From assembly GCA_023264915.1 (NCBI GenBank), contig JAHFUU010000002.1, positions 1-22,226 on the forward strand: 22,226 nt of DNA, written 5' to 3'. Within the stretch, counting starts at the first letter, position 1. Each line of letters begins with the position of its first letter. This document shows, in pieces, positions 8,311-15,568 of this stretch. The notes beneath the pieces were generated by a model. It searched no databases. It saw only the letters and a list, made by a program, of their open reading frames with translations, and was not told the origin of the DNA. This stretch comes from Microthrixaceae bacterium. GTDB taxonomy: Bacteria > Actinomycetota > Acidimicrobiia > Acidimicrobiales > Acidimicrobilacustridaceae. A program made the translations under genes and the position numbers.

Positions 8311-8330
8311 TAGGTCTATAAGACCTATTG
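8308..8330. promoter_or_regulatory. Perfect palindromic operator, probable TetR binding site
   Basis: Arms CAATAGGTCT and AGACCTATTG are exact inverted copies with spacer ATA. The site sits between the divergent tetR copy 2 and the ORF at 8363, overlapping the predicted -35 of tetR (TTGATT, minus) and a TTGAAA (8328-8333, plus) that could serve the ORF. Size and placement are those of a TetR autoregulatory operator. The half-site ATAGGTC recurs at 16980-17038. Confidence 0.75.
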
Positions 8331-8362
8331 AAATACTGATTCCTCTGGTTCATCTTGGCTAC

Positions 8363-8635
8363 ATGACCCTCACCATCACCAACAGCTGGCACGATGGCCG
8401 GCCCCAGCATGGTGTCGGGACGTGCGCCGACGGAGTGGACGAAGAGCTGCATGCCTTGCAGCGGGCCGTTGCAGAGGCCCGCCGCCACTCGTGGAACGAT
8501 CCCGATCCAATCGAGCACGAGCTCGAGAACTTCCTCGCAGCTCTGTCACGCTCCAGCACTGCGAGCCCGGACCGGTTCATCCCGCCGGTCCAGCACAGCC
8601 GAAGGCACAACGCCTGGCGAGAAGACGCGAGCTGA
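8363..8635 (+). CDS. Small hypothetical protein, divergent from tetR copy 2
   Basis: 90 residues, hydrophilic, His- and Arg-rich, no signal peptide or membrane segment. The middle (about 27-60) looks helical and amphipathic (EELHALQRAVAEA, EHELENFLAALS). I do not recognise a family. Third codon positions are strongly GC, which supports coding. No ribosome-binding site precedes ATG 8363; TTGAAA (8328-8333), a 17-nt spacer and CATCTT ending 6 nt before the ATG could give a leaderless transcript. If so, the operator at 8308-8330 would control it together with tetR copy 2. It ends 183 bp before a convergent gene, with a strong hairpin between. It might be a regulon member or a chance ORF. Confidence 0.5.
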   Translation: MTLTITNSWHDGRPQHGVGTCADGVDEELHALQRAVAEARRHSWNDPDPIEHELENFLAALSRSSTASPDRFIPPVQHSRRHNAWREDAS

Positions 8636-8730
8636 TCCAGGGCACGACCACGAACTACGAGGGAGCAAGACGCTTGATCGGTCGGTGGGCGGCGGCCCAC
8701 CGGCTGATCGAGTGAACCCCAACGGTGTTT

Positions 8731-8771
8731 CGACGCCGGGTGCTCGTATGAGGGGCGAGCATTCGGCGTCG
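8731..8771. terminator. Long hairpin between convergent genes
   Basis: Arms 8731-8746 and 8756-8771 pair over 16 positions. Two of these are G-T pairs, which remain pairable in RNA read from the plus strand. The loop is 9 nt (TATGAGGGG). It lies between the ends of the 90-aa ORF and the convergent 105-aa gene, the right place for a terminator. There is no U-tract. Confidence 0.55.
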
Positions 8772-8790
8772 TTACGCGTCCCTGCTCGTA

Positions 8791-8811
8791 GGGCCGGCGG
8801 TGTGCCGGTCC
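8791..8811. terminator. Second GC hairpin just after the 105-aa gene
   Basis: GGGCCGGC (8791-8798) and GCCGGTCC (8804-8811) pair over 8 positions with one wobble and loop GGTGT. It begins 8 nt beyond the minus-strand stop at 8819, so it probably ends that transcript. Confidence 0.4.
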
Positions 8812-8818
8812 ACGGCGG

Positions 8819-9136
8819 TCAGAGCAGCCGGAGCTGCTCGGTGCGAGCTGCGCGTGCGGACAGCGGCTCCCAGGTCTTGGCTCCCCTAGGGCCGCTGGCT
8901 CGAACCTCGACGAGCTCGATCGGGATCGAGCGGGCCGCACCTTGGTCATCGTGAAGTCCCACGCTGCCATCCTTCTCACGACGCTTCACCGTCGCGGGCT
9001 TCCATCGTTCGGTGTCGCGGCGCCTGAACCGCACGGCTTCACCCTTCCGCAGGCCCAGCTCGGCGAGCCCTGGGTCATCGTCATGGCCGCCGAGTGCTTG
9101 GCTGGCACGGGTGGGCTCACCCCGGCCACGGCTCAT
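8819..9136 (-). CDS. Small basic protein with a possible SH3/Tudor-like fold
   Basis: 105 residues. The first 25 are low-complexity. From about 30 the pattern is GEAVRFRRRDTERWKPATV, then DGSVGLHDDQGAARSIPIE and LVEVR: alternating short strands with turns, as in SH3- or Tudor-like barrels that bind nucleic acid or protein. The end is WEPLSARAARTEQLRLL. This fold suggestion is inference from pattern only; I cannot name a family. ATG 9136 follows a weak GAGGCGG about 9 nt upstream. It is a single gene downstream of the SDR on the same strand, 130 bp away, followed by hairpins. Strong third-position GC and the regular motif spacing support a real gene. Confidence 0.7.
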   Translation of the reverse strand: MSRGRGEPTRASQALGGHDDDPGLAELGLRKGEAVRFRRRDTERWKPATVKRREKDGSVGLHDDQGAARSIPIELVEVRASGPRGAKTWEPLSARAARTEQLRLL

Positions 9137-9266
9137 CGCTCGGCCCGCCTCGAGCGCGGGAAGGCCAGGCCCGTCGCCGTCCCCGGCCCACCGAGCCGAC
9201 GGCTGGCGTGGGTGGGCGCGGCAACACCGCCCTGCCCGCGCCTGAAGGCGGCCCGGGCCGGGGGGT

Positions 9267-10046
9267 TCATGGTTGCACCGTGCCGAAGAAGCGAGCCTGC
9301 AGCCGTCTCATCCCCGACAGCCACCGGTCATAGTCGGCGGCCTTCCTGCGGAAGTACTCCAGCACCTCGGGGTGAGGCAGGATCAAGAAGCTCTCGTCGT
9401 CCAACCCAGCGACCACGGCATCGGCCACATCGGCTGGCGACAGCATGCCGTCGACGCCTGCGACACCGCCGCCGTCGATCCCCGCTGTCATGTTCGTCGC
9501 CACCGCCTGAGGGCAGAGCGCAGACACCTTCAGACCCTGGTCACCGTATGTGATCGCCAGCCACTCGGCGAACGCCAGAGCGGCGTGCTTGGTGACCGAG
9601 TAGGGAGCTGAGCCGATCTGGGTCAGCATGCCAGCTGCCGAAGCGGTGAACAGGATGTAGCCGTTGCCCCGCCCGACCATCAGAGGTACGAGCGAACGTG
9701 CAGCCCAAACGTGTGCCATGACGTTGACATCGAAGATGTGCCGCCATCGGTCGTCCTCGACCTGCTCGTTGCCGATCACAAGGATCCCGGCATTCGAGCA
9801 GAACAGGTCGATCGGGCCAGCCTCGCGCTCGACACGGTCGACCAGGGCAGCGACCTCGGCCCCGTCGGAGACGTCGACACGGGCAGCGATCCCGCCGATG
9901 GCCTCAGCTGCGGCGGCGGCCGCATCGCCGTCCAGATCCGCAACGGTCACGGTCGCCGCTCCTTCGGCAGCGAAGCGCTCAGCGAGCCCTCGACCTATTC
10001 CGTGAGCGCCGCCGGTGACCACGATGTTGGAGCCTTCGATCTGCAT
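9267..10046 (-). CDS. Short-chain dehydrogenase/reductase (SDR)
   Basis: 259 residues, classical SDR. TGGAHGIG (11-18) binds the cofactor dinucleotide, VADLDG follows strand 2 (D37 suggests a preference for NAD(H)), SNAG is at 84-87, N108 in DVNVMAH, S136 in TASAAG, and Y149/K153 in YSVTKHA. These oxidise or reduce alcohol/ketone groups in the cytoplasm; the substrate is unknown. It follows the LLM oxidoreductase by 48 bp on the same strand, so co-transcription is possible, but TACCAT lies 7 nt before ATG 10046, suggesting a leaderless promoter of its own. The C-terminal tail contains a phenylalanine/tyrosine-rich stretch (YFRRKAADYDRWL) usual for this subgroup. Confidence 0.95.
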   Translation of the reverse strand: MQIEGSNIVVTGGAHGIGRGLAERFAAEGAATVTVADLDGDAAAAAAEAIGGIAARVDVSDGAEVAALVDRVEREAGPIDLFCSNAGILVIGNEQVEDDRWRHIFDVNVMAHVWAARSLVPLMVGRGNGYILFTASAAGMLTQIGSAPYSVTKHAALAFAEWLAITYGDQGLKVSALCPQAVATNMTAGIDGGGVAGVDGMLSPADVADAVVAGLDDESFLILPHPEVLEYFRRKAADYDRWLSGMRRLQARFFGTVQP

Positions 10047-10053
10047 CGGAGCG

Positions 10054-10059
10054 ATGGTA
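10054..10059 (-). promoter_or_regulatory. Leaderless -10 element (TACCAT) of the SDR gene
   Basis: TACCAT on the minus strand is followed by 7 nt and then ATG 10046. It fits TANNNT with the leaderless spacing; no ribosome-binding site is present. Confidence 0.45.
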
Positions 10060-10094
10060 GGCGTCCGGCGGCCTTCCGTTGGCGCCCGCAGCGA

Positions 10095-11096
10095 TCAAGA
10101 ACCGGCCGCAGCGCTCATCGTGTCGCGCACCACTGCCATCCGGTCAGGACCCCAGGGAAGCGGCATGATGATGGGGACCTCGACACCCTGGTCGAAGTAG
10201 TCCTGCACGGTTGCCCGGACATGGGCTGCGTCTCCCATGACGTCGATCGCATCGATCATCCGTTCAGAGATCGCACCCAGAGCGCCAGCGCGATCCTTGG
10301 CGGCGTGACGTTCGCGCACCTCGGCTACCTCCTCCACGAAGCCCGCGTTGGAGAAGTTGTTGGCATAGGCCTCGACGACCGCGTACGAGAACAGGTCACG
10401 GCGAGCCAGGTCCATGCCCTCGTCCCGATCGCAAACGCCCACGTGCACGTACCCGTATATCCGGCAATGGCCGCCGTCTGTCCGCTGGCGCTCGCCGGCG
10501 CGGACATGGTCGACAGACCAAGGGACATGCGAGGCGGGAAGGTAGTTGAGAAGGACCCCGTCGGCGACCTCGCCGGCGAGAGCCAGCATCTTGGGGTTCA
10601 GTGCTCCGACAGCGATCGAGGGCTTCCTGTCAGCCAACCGCACGCCGAGACGGAACCGGCGGCAATGGTAGAAATCACCGTCGAAGGTCACTGTCTCGCC
10701 GCTGAAGCATTGGCGAAGGAGCTCGACATACTCGCGGATCTGCGCCAGGGGCCGGTCGCCGAACGGGGCGCCGTGCCATTGTGAGATGACCACGGGCGAG
10801 GAGATCCCGACGCCCAGGATGATCTCTCGATCGGGATGAAGCGCCTGGAGCGTGGCGGCCCCCATCGCTGCGAGCATCGGCGTGCGCAGGCCCGTTGCGA
10901 TGACCCCTGTGCCAAGGTCCAGCGACGGTTCCGCCGCACCTGCTGCCGCGAGGGTCGAGAATGCCTCGAACCCGATCGTCTCGGCGGTCCAGAACGAGCA
11001 GTACCCCAGCTCGCGGGCGTGACGGGCTGCTTCGAGCCCCGCCTCGACGCCCAACGTCTGGAAGCTGGCAAAGGTGATCCCGAGGGGTTCCGGCAT
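10095..11096 (-). CDS. LLM-class flavin/F420-dependent oxidoreductase
   Basis: 333 residues. It has the luciferase-like TIM-barrel pattern: GITFASFQTLG at the start, ARELGYCSFWTAET (28-41), LDLGTGV, TPMLAAMGAATLQALHPDREIILGVG in the middle, then a RYVELLR-type helix with FDGDFYHCRRFRL and PSIAVGALNPKMLALAGEVADGVLL. In actinobacteria this branch most often uses coenzyme F420, but FMN use cannot be excluded by eye. It starts 26 bp after the kinase gene and precedes an SDR by 48 bp, so the two redox enzymes may act in one pathway. TAGGGT lies exactly 6 nt before ATG 11096, indicating a leaderless start independent of the kinase. Confidence 0.93.
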   Translation of the reverse strand: MPEPLGITFASFQTLGVEAGLEAARHARELGYCSFWTAETIGFEAFSTLAAAGAAEPSLDLGTGVIATGLRTPMLAAMGAATLQALHPDREIILGVGISSPVVISQWHGAPFGDRPLAQIREYVELLRQCFSGETVTFDGDFYHCRRFRLGVRLADRKPSIAVGALNPKMLALAGEVADGVLLNYLPASHVPWSVDHVRAGERQRTDGGHCRIYGYVHVGVCDRDEGMDLARRDLFSYAVVEAYANNFSNAGFVEEVAEVRERHAAKDRAGALGAISERMIDAIDVMGDAAHVRATVQDYFDQGVEVPIIMPLPWGPDRMAVVRDTMSAAAGS

Positions 11097-11102
11097 GGCC
11101 GA

Positions 11103-11108
11103 ACCCTA
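11103..11108 (-). promoter_or_regulatory. Leaderless -10 element (TAGGGT) of the LLM gene
   Basis: TAGGGT on the minus strand, 6 nt (TCGGCC), then ATG 11096. It lies in the 26-bp gap after the kinase stop. The same hexamer precedes GTG 17294. Confidence 0.5.
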
Positions 11109-11122
11109 CCCAGCCCGGAAGC

Positions 11123-12574
11123 TCAGAACGATCCGGACTTGGTGAGGGTGTACCTGGCTGCTGAACGGCCCGAGCCCCGGTAGCTCACCACGGCTGTGAA
11201 GTCGCCACTGTCGTCACTCCCGCATCCCGGCTCGTCGATGGTCACCCTGGCTTGCCGTGTCGCACCGGTGACCTCGGTGCCGAGGGACGAGCCACGGCTG
11301 TCCAGGACCTCCAGCGACATCGTCGTGCCCGGCGGCGCCGTCAAGGCGATCGCCACCTGCCCGTCGCACCCCAGGCTGAAGCTGTCATCGACGTGGAACG
11401 GGTAGCGATCGACGTCGGTGGCGGGAACCAGGTTGGCCCCGTTGACAGCCCTCTCCAGGCGTTGGCCGTCAATGGCGTCCGGCGCCGCCTCGCAGCCATT
11501 GGCTGCGTTCTTGTCGTAGTCGTCGTGATCGTTGGTGCAGCGGGTCCCGTCTGTGTTGGCAGCGGCCGGCTTGCCACAGGGTTGATAGGCCAGATCCACA
11601 CAGGGTGCCGTCGTGGGCGCGGCACTGGTCGGCGCGGGGATCGTGGGCGACGCAGCCGTGAACTGCTCAGAGGTCAGATCTGATGCTTGTGTCGACCCGA
11701 GTCGCCAGCCCAGGAGAGCCGCGCATGCAACGCACGCTGTGAGACCGACCGCGCCGGCAGCTCTCCAGCCTGCCCGCCGCCGCGGGCGGGCAGCGAGGCT
11801 TCGAGCGACCATGGCCGAGGCCGCAGCGGTCGGACGCCTGTCCGGGTTGGGCCGCAGGAGGGGCCTGAGGATCCGGGCAACGCGCGGGTCGAGCCCCTGG
11901 GGGAGCGTCTCGACCTTGCCGTTGGAGGCACGACCGATGGCGACTCGCGCATCAGCGGTGCCGTAGGGGCGCTGACCGGTGGAGGCGAACAGCAAGGTGG
12001 CACCCAGCGCGAACACGTCGGTGGCCGGGGTGGACGGCTCACCACGGGCTTGCTCTGGGGCCATGAAGTCCGGAGTGCCAAGGATCGCTCCGGTGACCGT
12101 CAACCCCGAGGTCGCGTCCCGGAACGAGGCAATTCCGAAGTCGCTGAGGAACGGCCGGCCATCGAGGTCGAACAGAACGTTCGCCGGCTTGATGTCGCGA
12201 TGGACGATCCCGCTCCGGTGAGCGTGGGCCAAAGCGTCCAGAAGTGGCCCTGCAATTGCCAGGACCTGGTCTGGCCGTAGCGGCCCATATGCTCGTACCT
12301 GCTCTGAGAGCGTCCCGCCGGCAAGGTACGGCATGACGAGGACGAGATCGTCTCCGTCGTCGATCAAGCCCAGCAAGGGCACGACGTGGGGGTGACGGAG
12401 CCGCCCGAGCGCAGCAGCTTCGCGCCTGACCCGAGCTCTGGCACGGGCGATCTCACCCGCACTGCCACACAACGCCAACCGCTTCAGGGCGACCGCATGA
12501 CCGCGATCGTCCAGCGCGAGGTCGACGACGCCCATGCCTCCGCGGCCCAGTCTCTGCTGCAACAAGTAGCCCAC
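11123..12574 (-). CDS. Transmembrane Ser/Thr protein kinase (Hanks type) with Cys-rich/PPC-like ectodomain
   Basis: 483 residues. Kinase domain about 1-262: glycine loop GRGGMGVV (10-17), K31, HRDIKPAN (125-132, catalytic D127), DFG (145-147), GTPDFMAPE (166-174). A single transmembrane helix spans about 272-291. Outside, a Pro/Thr/Ala spacer leads to a cysteine-containing block (C325 to C361, ending NAANGCE) and then a beta-rich domain, about 385-480, that looks like a bacterial pre-peptidase C-terminal (PPC) module. It is not the PASTA type, so it probably senses something other than muropeptides. The start is GTG 12574: an in-frame TAG lies 12 nt upstream, and the glycine loop starts unusually close to the N-terminus. 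TAGCCT (12584-12589, minus) is a possible -10. No cognate phosphatase gene is nearby. Confidence 0.95.
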   Translation of the reverse strand: MGYLLQQRLGRGGMGVVDLALDDRGHAVALKRLALCGSAGEIARARARVRREAAALGRLRHPHVVPLLGLIDDGDDLVLVMPYLAGGTLSEQVRAYGPLRPDQVLAIAGPLLDALAHAHRSGIVHRDIKPANVLFDLDGRPFLSDFGIASFRDATSGLTVTGAILGTPDFMAPEQARGEPSTPATDVFALGATLLFASTGQRPYGTADARVAIGRASNGKVETLPQGLDPRVARILRPLLRPNPDRRPTAAASAMVARSLAARPRRRAGWRAAGAVGLTACVACAALLGWRLGSTQASDLTSEQFTAASPTIPAPTSAAPTTAPCVDLAYQPCGKPAAANTDGTRCTNDHDDYDKNAANGCEAAPDAIDGQRLERAVNGANLVPATDVDRYPFHVDDSFSLGCDGQVAIALTAPPGTTMSLEVLDSRGSSLGTEVTGATRQARVTIDEPGCGSDDSGDFTAVVSYRGSGRSAARYTLTKSGSF

Positions 12575-12894
12575 CGAACATGCAGGCTAGTGGGGTTCTC
12601 CCGGCAGTCCCACGCGCGCCGCCGATCGTGTCGCCAGCCTTGCTGGCCGATCGAGCGTTGCCGACCAGCGTCGTTGTCGTGCGGCCGGCACGGATGCGGC
12701 GTTCCCACGTTCCAGGTTCGTGAAGCTCGGCTGAATTGGCAAAGGTGATCGGCCGGAGGGGCCGACCGTGGCTATGGTGGGGCCAGAACCAGGCCCTTCA
12801 GAAGTCACATCCGGATCCCGGAACAGATCCTCCAGCGTGGTCGTTTGTGAGATCAGCCAGGGTTCGCGCACAGGCCTCAGGAGACGAGAGCGAG
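12575..12894. other. 320-bp divergent intergenic region between kinase and 58-aa gene
   Basis: No convincing coding region on either strand. It must hold the promoters of both flanking genes. Visible elements are TAGCCT (12584-12589, minus) close to the kinase start, and a hairpin TCGGCC/GGCCGA (12749-12754 and 12760-12765) with a TATGGT (12773-12778) just after it on the plus strand. A plus-strand frame is open from 12736 but its first 53 codons do not look like protein. Confidence 0.4.
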
Positions 12895-13071
12895 ATGACC
12901 CAGACGACCGAGCCAGACATCATCCACGAGGCGCTTGCCGTCATCGACAAGGGGCTCACCGACATGCAACAGCGCAGGTTGGTGTCCACCGACGAGGTAG
13001 CCGATCTCCTGCTCGACGTCCGGATGTTGCTCTCAACTGAGTCTGATGGCGACGAGGTCTCCCCCAACTGA
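12895..13071 (+). CDS. Small acidic hypothetical protein, divergent from kinase
   Basis: 58 residues, acidic, no cysteines, no membrane segment. It looks mostly helical: IIHEALAVIDKGLTDMQ, then LVSTDEVADLLLDVRMLL, then a polar tail. I do not recognise a domain; it may be a small adaptor or regulator, which is speculation. ATG 12895 is chosen because AGGAG lies 11 nt upstream and because the protein character begins here, although the frame is open further 5'. A strong terminator-like hairpin (13118-13142) follows 46 bp after the stop, which supports a real short transcription unit. Its position opposite the kinase gene could mean a shared regulatory region. Confidence 0.68.
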   Translation: MTQTTEPDIIHEALAVIDKGLTDMQQRRLVSTDEVADLLLDVRMLLSTESDGDEVSPN

Positions 13072-13117
13072 TCCATCAGGGACCGGCTCCCGACGAGCCC
13101 ACATCACAGATCCATCC

Positions 13118-13142
13118 AACGCCCCGGTGACGCCGGGGCGTT
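13118..13142. terminator. Perfect 10-bp stem terminator between convergent genes
   Basis: AACGCCCCGG (13118-13127) and CCGGGGCGTT (13133-13142) are exact inverted copies with loop TGACG. It follows the 58-aa gene and faces the 3' end of WS/DGAT at 13270, so it could act in both directions. No long U-run follows. Confidence 0.65.
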
Positions 13143-13269
13143 GCAGTTCACGAGCTTGGCCAAGATCAGTCGGGTGCCATGTGCAGAGCTGCGGTCACCT
13201 CAGTGAGGACGGGACGTGGGCGACAGCCGAGCGGCGTCATTCTGCACCGGACCAGCCGGCACGAGGCTC

Positions 13270-14718
13270 TCAGCCCGCGGCCGCGACGAGCTCGTCGTAG
13301 GACTCGGCGATGGCATCACGCAGACGGGCTGGATCTTGGACTGCCCCCGTGTCCACGTGCAGGCCCATGTTGAGCACGCCCCGGTAGGACATCACCGTCA
13401 GGTTGAAAGCAGTGCCAGCGAGCGGCCCGAGCGGGTAGTTCGCTTCGATCAGGCCACCTGCGATGTAGAGGTCGAAGGGGGCTGCACGCAGGTTGGATGT
13501 CGTGAAGTCGACGGTCTCGACCTGCTGGCGAGCGAATCGGACCAGCACCGATGTCGGCAAGACGTTGATGAACCCTGCGAGGGGTTCGATGATGCCTATG
13601 GCCTTCTCTCCCTTGGTGGCGGTGAGCCTTTCGTGCACGGCGGCGAACTGCGCTGCCGGGTCGTCATCCCATGCAGGAACCAACCCGCGTGTCGGGACGA
13701 ACGAGTTGCCGCCTGAGGAGTCGTCGGTACGGGTGCTGATGGGCATGGCCATGCGAAGCGTCGCGATCGGCGACCCCTGGTCGCGGTGGTATCGGCCGGC
13801 CCCGCGGGCGGCACCTGTCACGAAGAAGTCGTTGACGCTGCCCCCGAAGGTCTTGGCAACCCTCTTGGCATCATCGAGAGGCACGTCGATCGCCTCGAGG
13901 TGCCGGCGCAGGGTCCTATGACCCCAAAGTGGGGAGTGAGCGCTGTCGGTGACGGTGAGCTGGCGGACCGCCGAGCGTGCCGTCTCGACCAGGTCAGAAC
14001 CCACTGATCGGAGGCGGTCGGGATGGGTCGCCAGCTCAGCGGAGTTCGCGAGCGCTCGCTGGCCGACTCCCATGGTGCGGCGCCACCCGTGGCTGAGCGT
14101 GTCAGCAGCTGTGGCCAAGATGTTCGAGGCTGCCGTCTGCTCGGCGTCGATGTCGTAGGTGTCGACGTCGGGTGCGTCACGCGTGAGATCTATGAACTGC
14201 TCCGACATGCGGATCCCGCCCTCGCCGTCGGTGATGGTGTGATGCATCTTCTGGAGGATCGCTGCACGGCCACCCTCGAGCCCTTCGATGACATAGAACT
14301 CCCACAAGGGGCGCGTGCGATCGAGGGGATCGAGGACCAGCATCGTGGACATGTCGAAGAGCTGGCGTCGCGTCCCGGGCGGGGGCACAGCGATTCGGCG
14401 CACGTGGTAGTCGATGTCGAAGTCCGGATCGTCATGCCATTCCGGTGGCGCCAGGCGGCCGAGCGCCGGGACGACCTTCTGGTGCAGGCGCGGGATCTTG
14501 TGCACCATCCGGATCAGGCGGCGACGGTAGCGATCGAAGTCAGGAGACCGGTCGAGGATGGTGATGCTGCCGAAGGTCGAGGACAGGTACGGGTCCTTCT
14601 CCACGTTCCACATCATCGCTTCGACGTCGGTCATGCGCCGCTCGTTGTGGACGGTCCTCTCGCGAGGCCCCCGCGGCTTCGTCTCGGGATGCCCGCTGTC
14701 TGCTTCGGTTTCAGCCAT
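13270..14718 (-). CDS. Wax ester synthase/diacylglycerol acyltransferase (WS/DGAT)
   Basis: 482 residues from ATG 14718. The defining HHTITDG active-site motif (HHxxxDG; H159, H160, D164, G165) is present, preceded by PLWEFYVIEGLEGGRAA. A second family block, GGSVNDFFVTGAARG, and a C-terminal LYIAGGLIEANYPLGP region follow. These enzymes join fatty acyl-CoA to diacylglycerol or fatty alcohol at the inner face of the membrane, making triacylglycerol or wax ester storage lipid. It is the last gene of a minus-strand cluster with PAP2, hydrolase and an unknown protein, 178 bp after PAP2. The start is uncertain: 14730 and 14634 (MTDVEAMMWNV, the position where most family members begin) are alternatives; the frame upstream to 14958 overlaps PAP2 and is rejected. 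Confidence 0.94.
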   Translation of the reverse strand: MAETEADSGHPETKPRGPRERTVHNERRMTDVEAMMWNVEKDPYLSSTFGSITILDRSPDFDRYRRRLIRMVHKIPRLHQKVVPALGRLAPPEWHDDPDFDIDYHVRRIAVPPPGTRRQLFDMSTMLVLDPLDRTRPLWEFYVIEGLEGGRAAILQKMHHTITDGEGGIRMSEQFIDLTRDAPDVDTYDIDAEQTAASNILATAADTLSHGWRRTMGVGQRALANSAELATHPDRLRSVGSDLVETARSAVRQLTVTDSAHSPLWGHRTLRRHLEAIDVPLDDAKRVAKTFGGSVNDFFVTGAARGAGRYHRDQGSPIATLRMAMPISTRTDDSSGGNSFVPTRGLVPAWDDDPAAQFAAVHERLTATKGEKAIGIIEPLAGFINVLPTSVLVRFARQQVETVDFTTSNLRAAPFDLYIAGGLIEANYPLGPLAGTAFNLTVMSYRGVLNMGLHVDTGAVQDPARLRDAIAESYDELVAAAG

Positions 14719-14752
14719 CAAGTCATCCATCCGACGATCGTCCAGGGACCAT

Positions 14753-14775
14753 TCGGTGATCGGCGCTCGGTGATC
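14753..14775. repeat. Direct repeat TCGGTGATC x2 upstream of WS/DGAT
   Basis: TCGGTGATC occurs at 14753-14761 and 14767-14775, 14 bp apart, in the spacer before the WS/DGAT start. It could be a regulator half-site pair or chance. Confidence 0.3.
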
Positions 14776-14896
14776 ACCCACGCTGGGAAGTGTGTACCGA
14801 CCAGCCAGGCTAGGGCAGCGGACCGGTCCACGCTCACGCCGGTTGTTCAAGGGGCCAGAGCTCGTGGATCTGGCCAGAGAGATCGGCCCGGCAGAG

Positions 14897-15562
14897 TCAA
14901 CGCTGTGGCCGTGGGATCGGCCACAGCTTCCGGGCGACGATGCCCAGAGCCGCGCCAACGGCCAGCCCGCCGATCACGTCAGATGGGTGGTGGATCCTCA
15001 CATAGACGCGGCTCGTCGCGACGAGGATGCCCATGCCGAAGTACGCGGGCGCGAACCGGCTGTCCTCAGAGAGCAGGAAGGAGGCCAGCATCGCCGAGCT
15101 GGAGTGCCCGCTCGGGAAGCTGGTCGTCAGCGGTATGCGGATGTGATAGGGCCTGTCGGTCTGGACGACCGGACGCTCCCGCTTGAACAGGGACTTGACC
15201 ATCCCGTTGATCACCACCGACTCGATGCCGAGCAGCGTGAACAACCGAATGGCTCTTTGGATGTCGCGATCTGACCGTAGAGCCTTGACCGAGCCGATGA
15301 GCAGCCAGATCAATCCGAAGTCCCCGAGCTCGGTGGCGGCATAGAAGACGCGGTCATATGGCTCGCGCCCGCGCCACCGATCCAGCAAGGCGCTCGCTCG
15401 CGCATCCATACGACCGATCAGGCTCAGGTCGTGGGGAAGACCGACGTGGTGAAGGGCTTCGTCCGGTGCCGGCTGGAGCGTCTCGATGCCGTCGTTGGTG
15501 AGGCCATCGAGGTCCTCGTCGTCTAGGGCTCCCAAGGGCTTGATCTGATCGGGGTCAGGCAC
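14897..15562 (-). CDS. PAP2-family lipid phosphatase
   Basis: 221 residues, with a soluble acidic N-terminus (about 1-60) and hydrophobic helices after it. All three phosphatase motifs are present: KSLFKRERP (K123-P131), FPSGH (149-153) and SRVYVRIHHPSD (S184, R185, H191, D195). Family members remove phosphate from phosphatidate, or from prenyl or undecaprenyl diphosphates, at the membrane. Because the next gene is WS/DGAT, the likely job is phosphatidate to diacylglycerol, feeding triacylglycerol synthesis; that is inference. GTG 15562 is 9 nt after the hydrolase stop, and TAACCT overlapping that stop lies 6 nt upstream of the GTG, so translation may be coupled or leaderless. A 9-bp hairpin spans its last codons (14902-14927). 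Confidence 0.92.
   Translation of the reverse strand: MPDPDQIKPLGALDDEDLDGLTNDGIETLQPAPDEALHHVGLPHDLSLIGRMDARASALLDRWRGREPYDRVFYAATELGDFGLIWLLIGSVKALRSDRDIQRAIRLFTLLGIESVVINGMVKSLFKRERPVVQTDRPYHIRIPLTTSFPSGHSSSAMLASFLLSEDSRFAPAYFGMGILVATSRVYVRIHHPSDVIGGLAVGAALGIVARKLWPIPRPQR
14902..14927. other. Hairpin at the 3' end of the PAP2 gene
   Basis: GCTGTGGCC (14902-14910) and GGCCACAGC (14919-14927) are exact inverted copies with an 8-nt loop. The hairpin lies in the final PAP2 codons before the WS/DGAT spacer. It might protect or trim the upstream mRNA, or simply reflect codon choice. Confidence 0.3.
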
Positions 15563-15568
15563 GGCGCA

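Noticed and set aside
9133..9324. 63-codon minus frame before the 105-aa gene
   Set aside because: It overlaps the end of the SDR gene out of frame, and its composition is that of random GC-rich sequence.
12749..12778. Hairpin plus TATGGT as a firm promoter of the 58-aa gene
   Set aside because: No -35 at a proper distance; kept only as a remark in the region entry.
14719..14958. WS/DGAT start at 14958
   Set aside because: It overlaps the end of PAP2 and the extra residues match nothing in the family.
14023..15186. 387-codon open frame on plus strand across WS/DGAT and PAP2
   Set aside because: Both genes on the opposite strand have unmistakable catalytic motifs; this frame has none.
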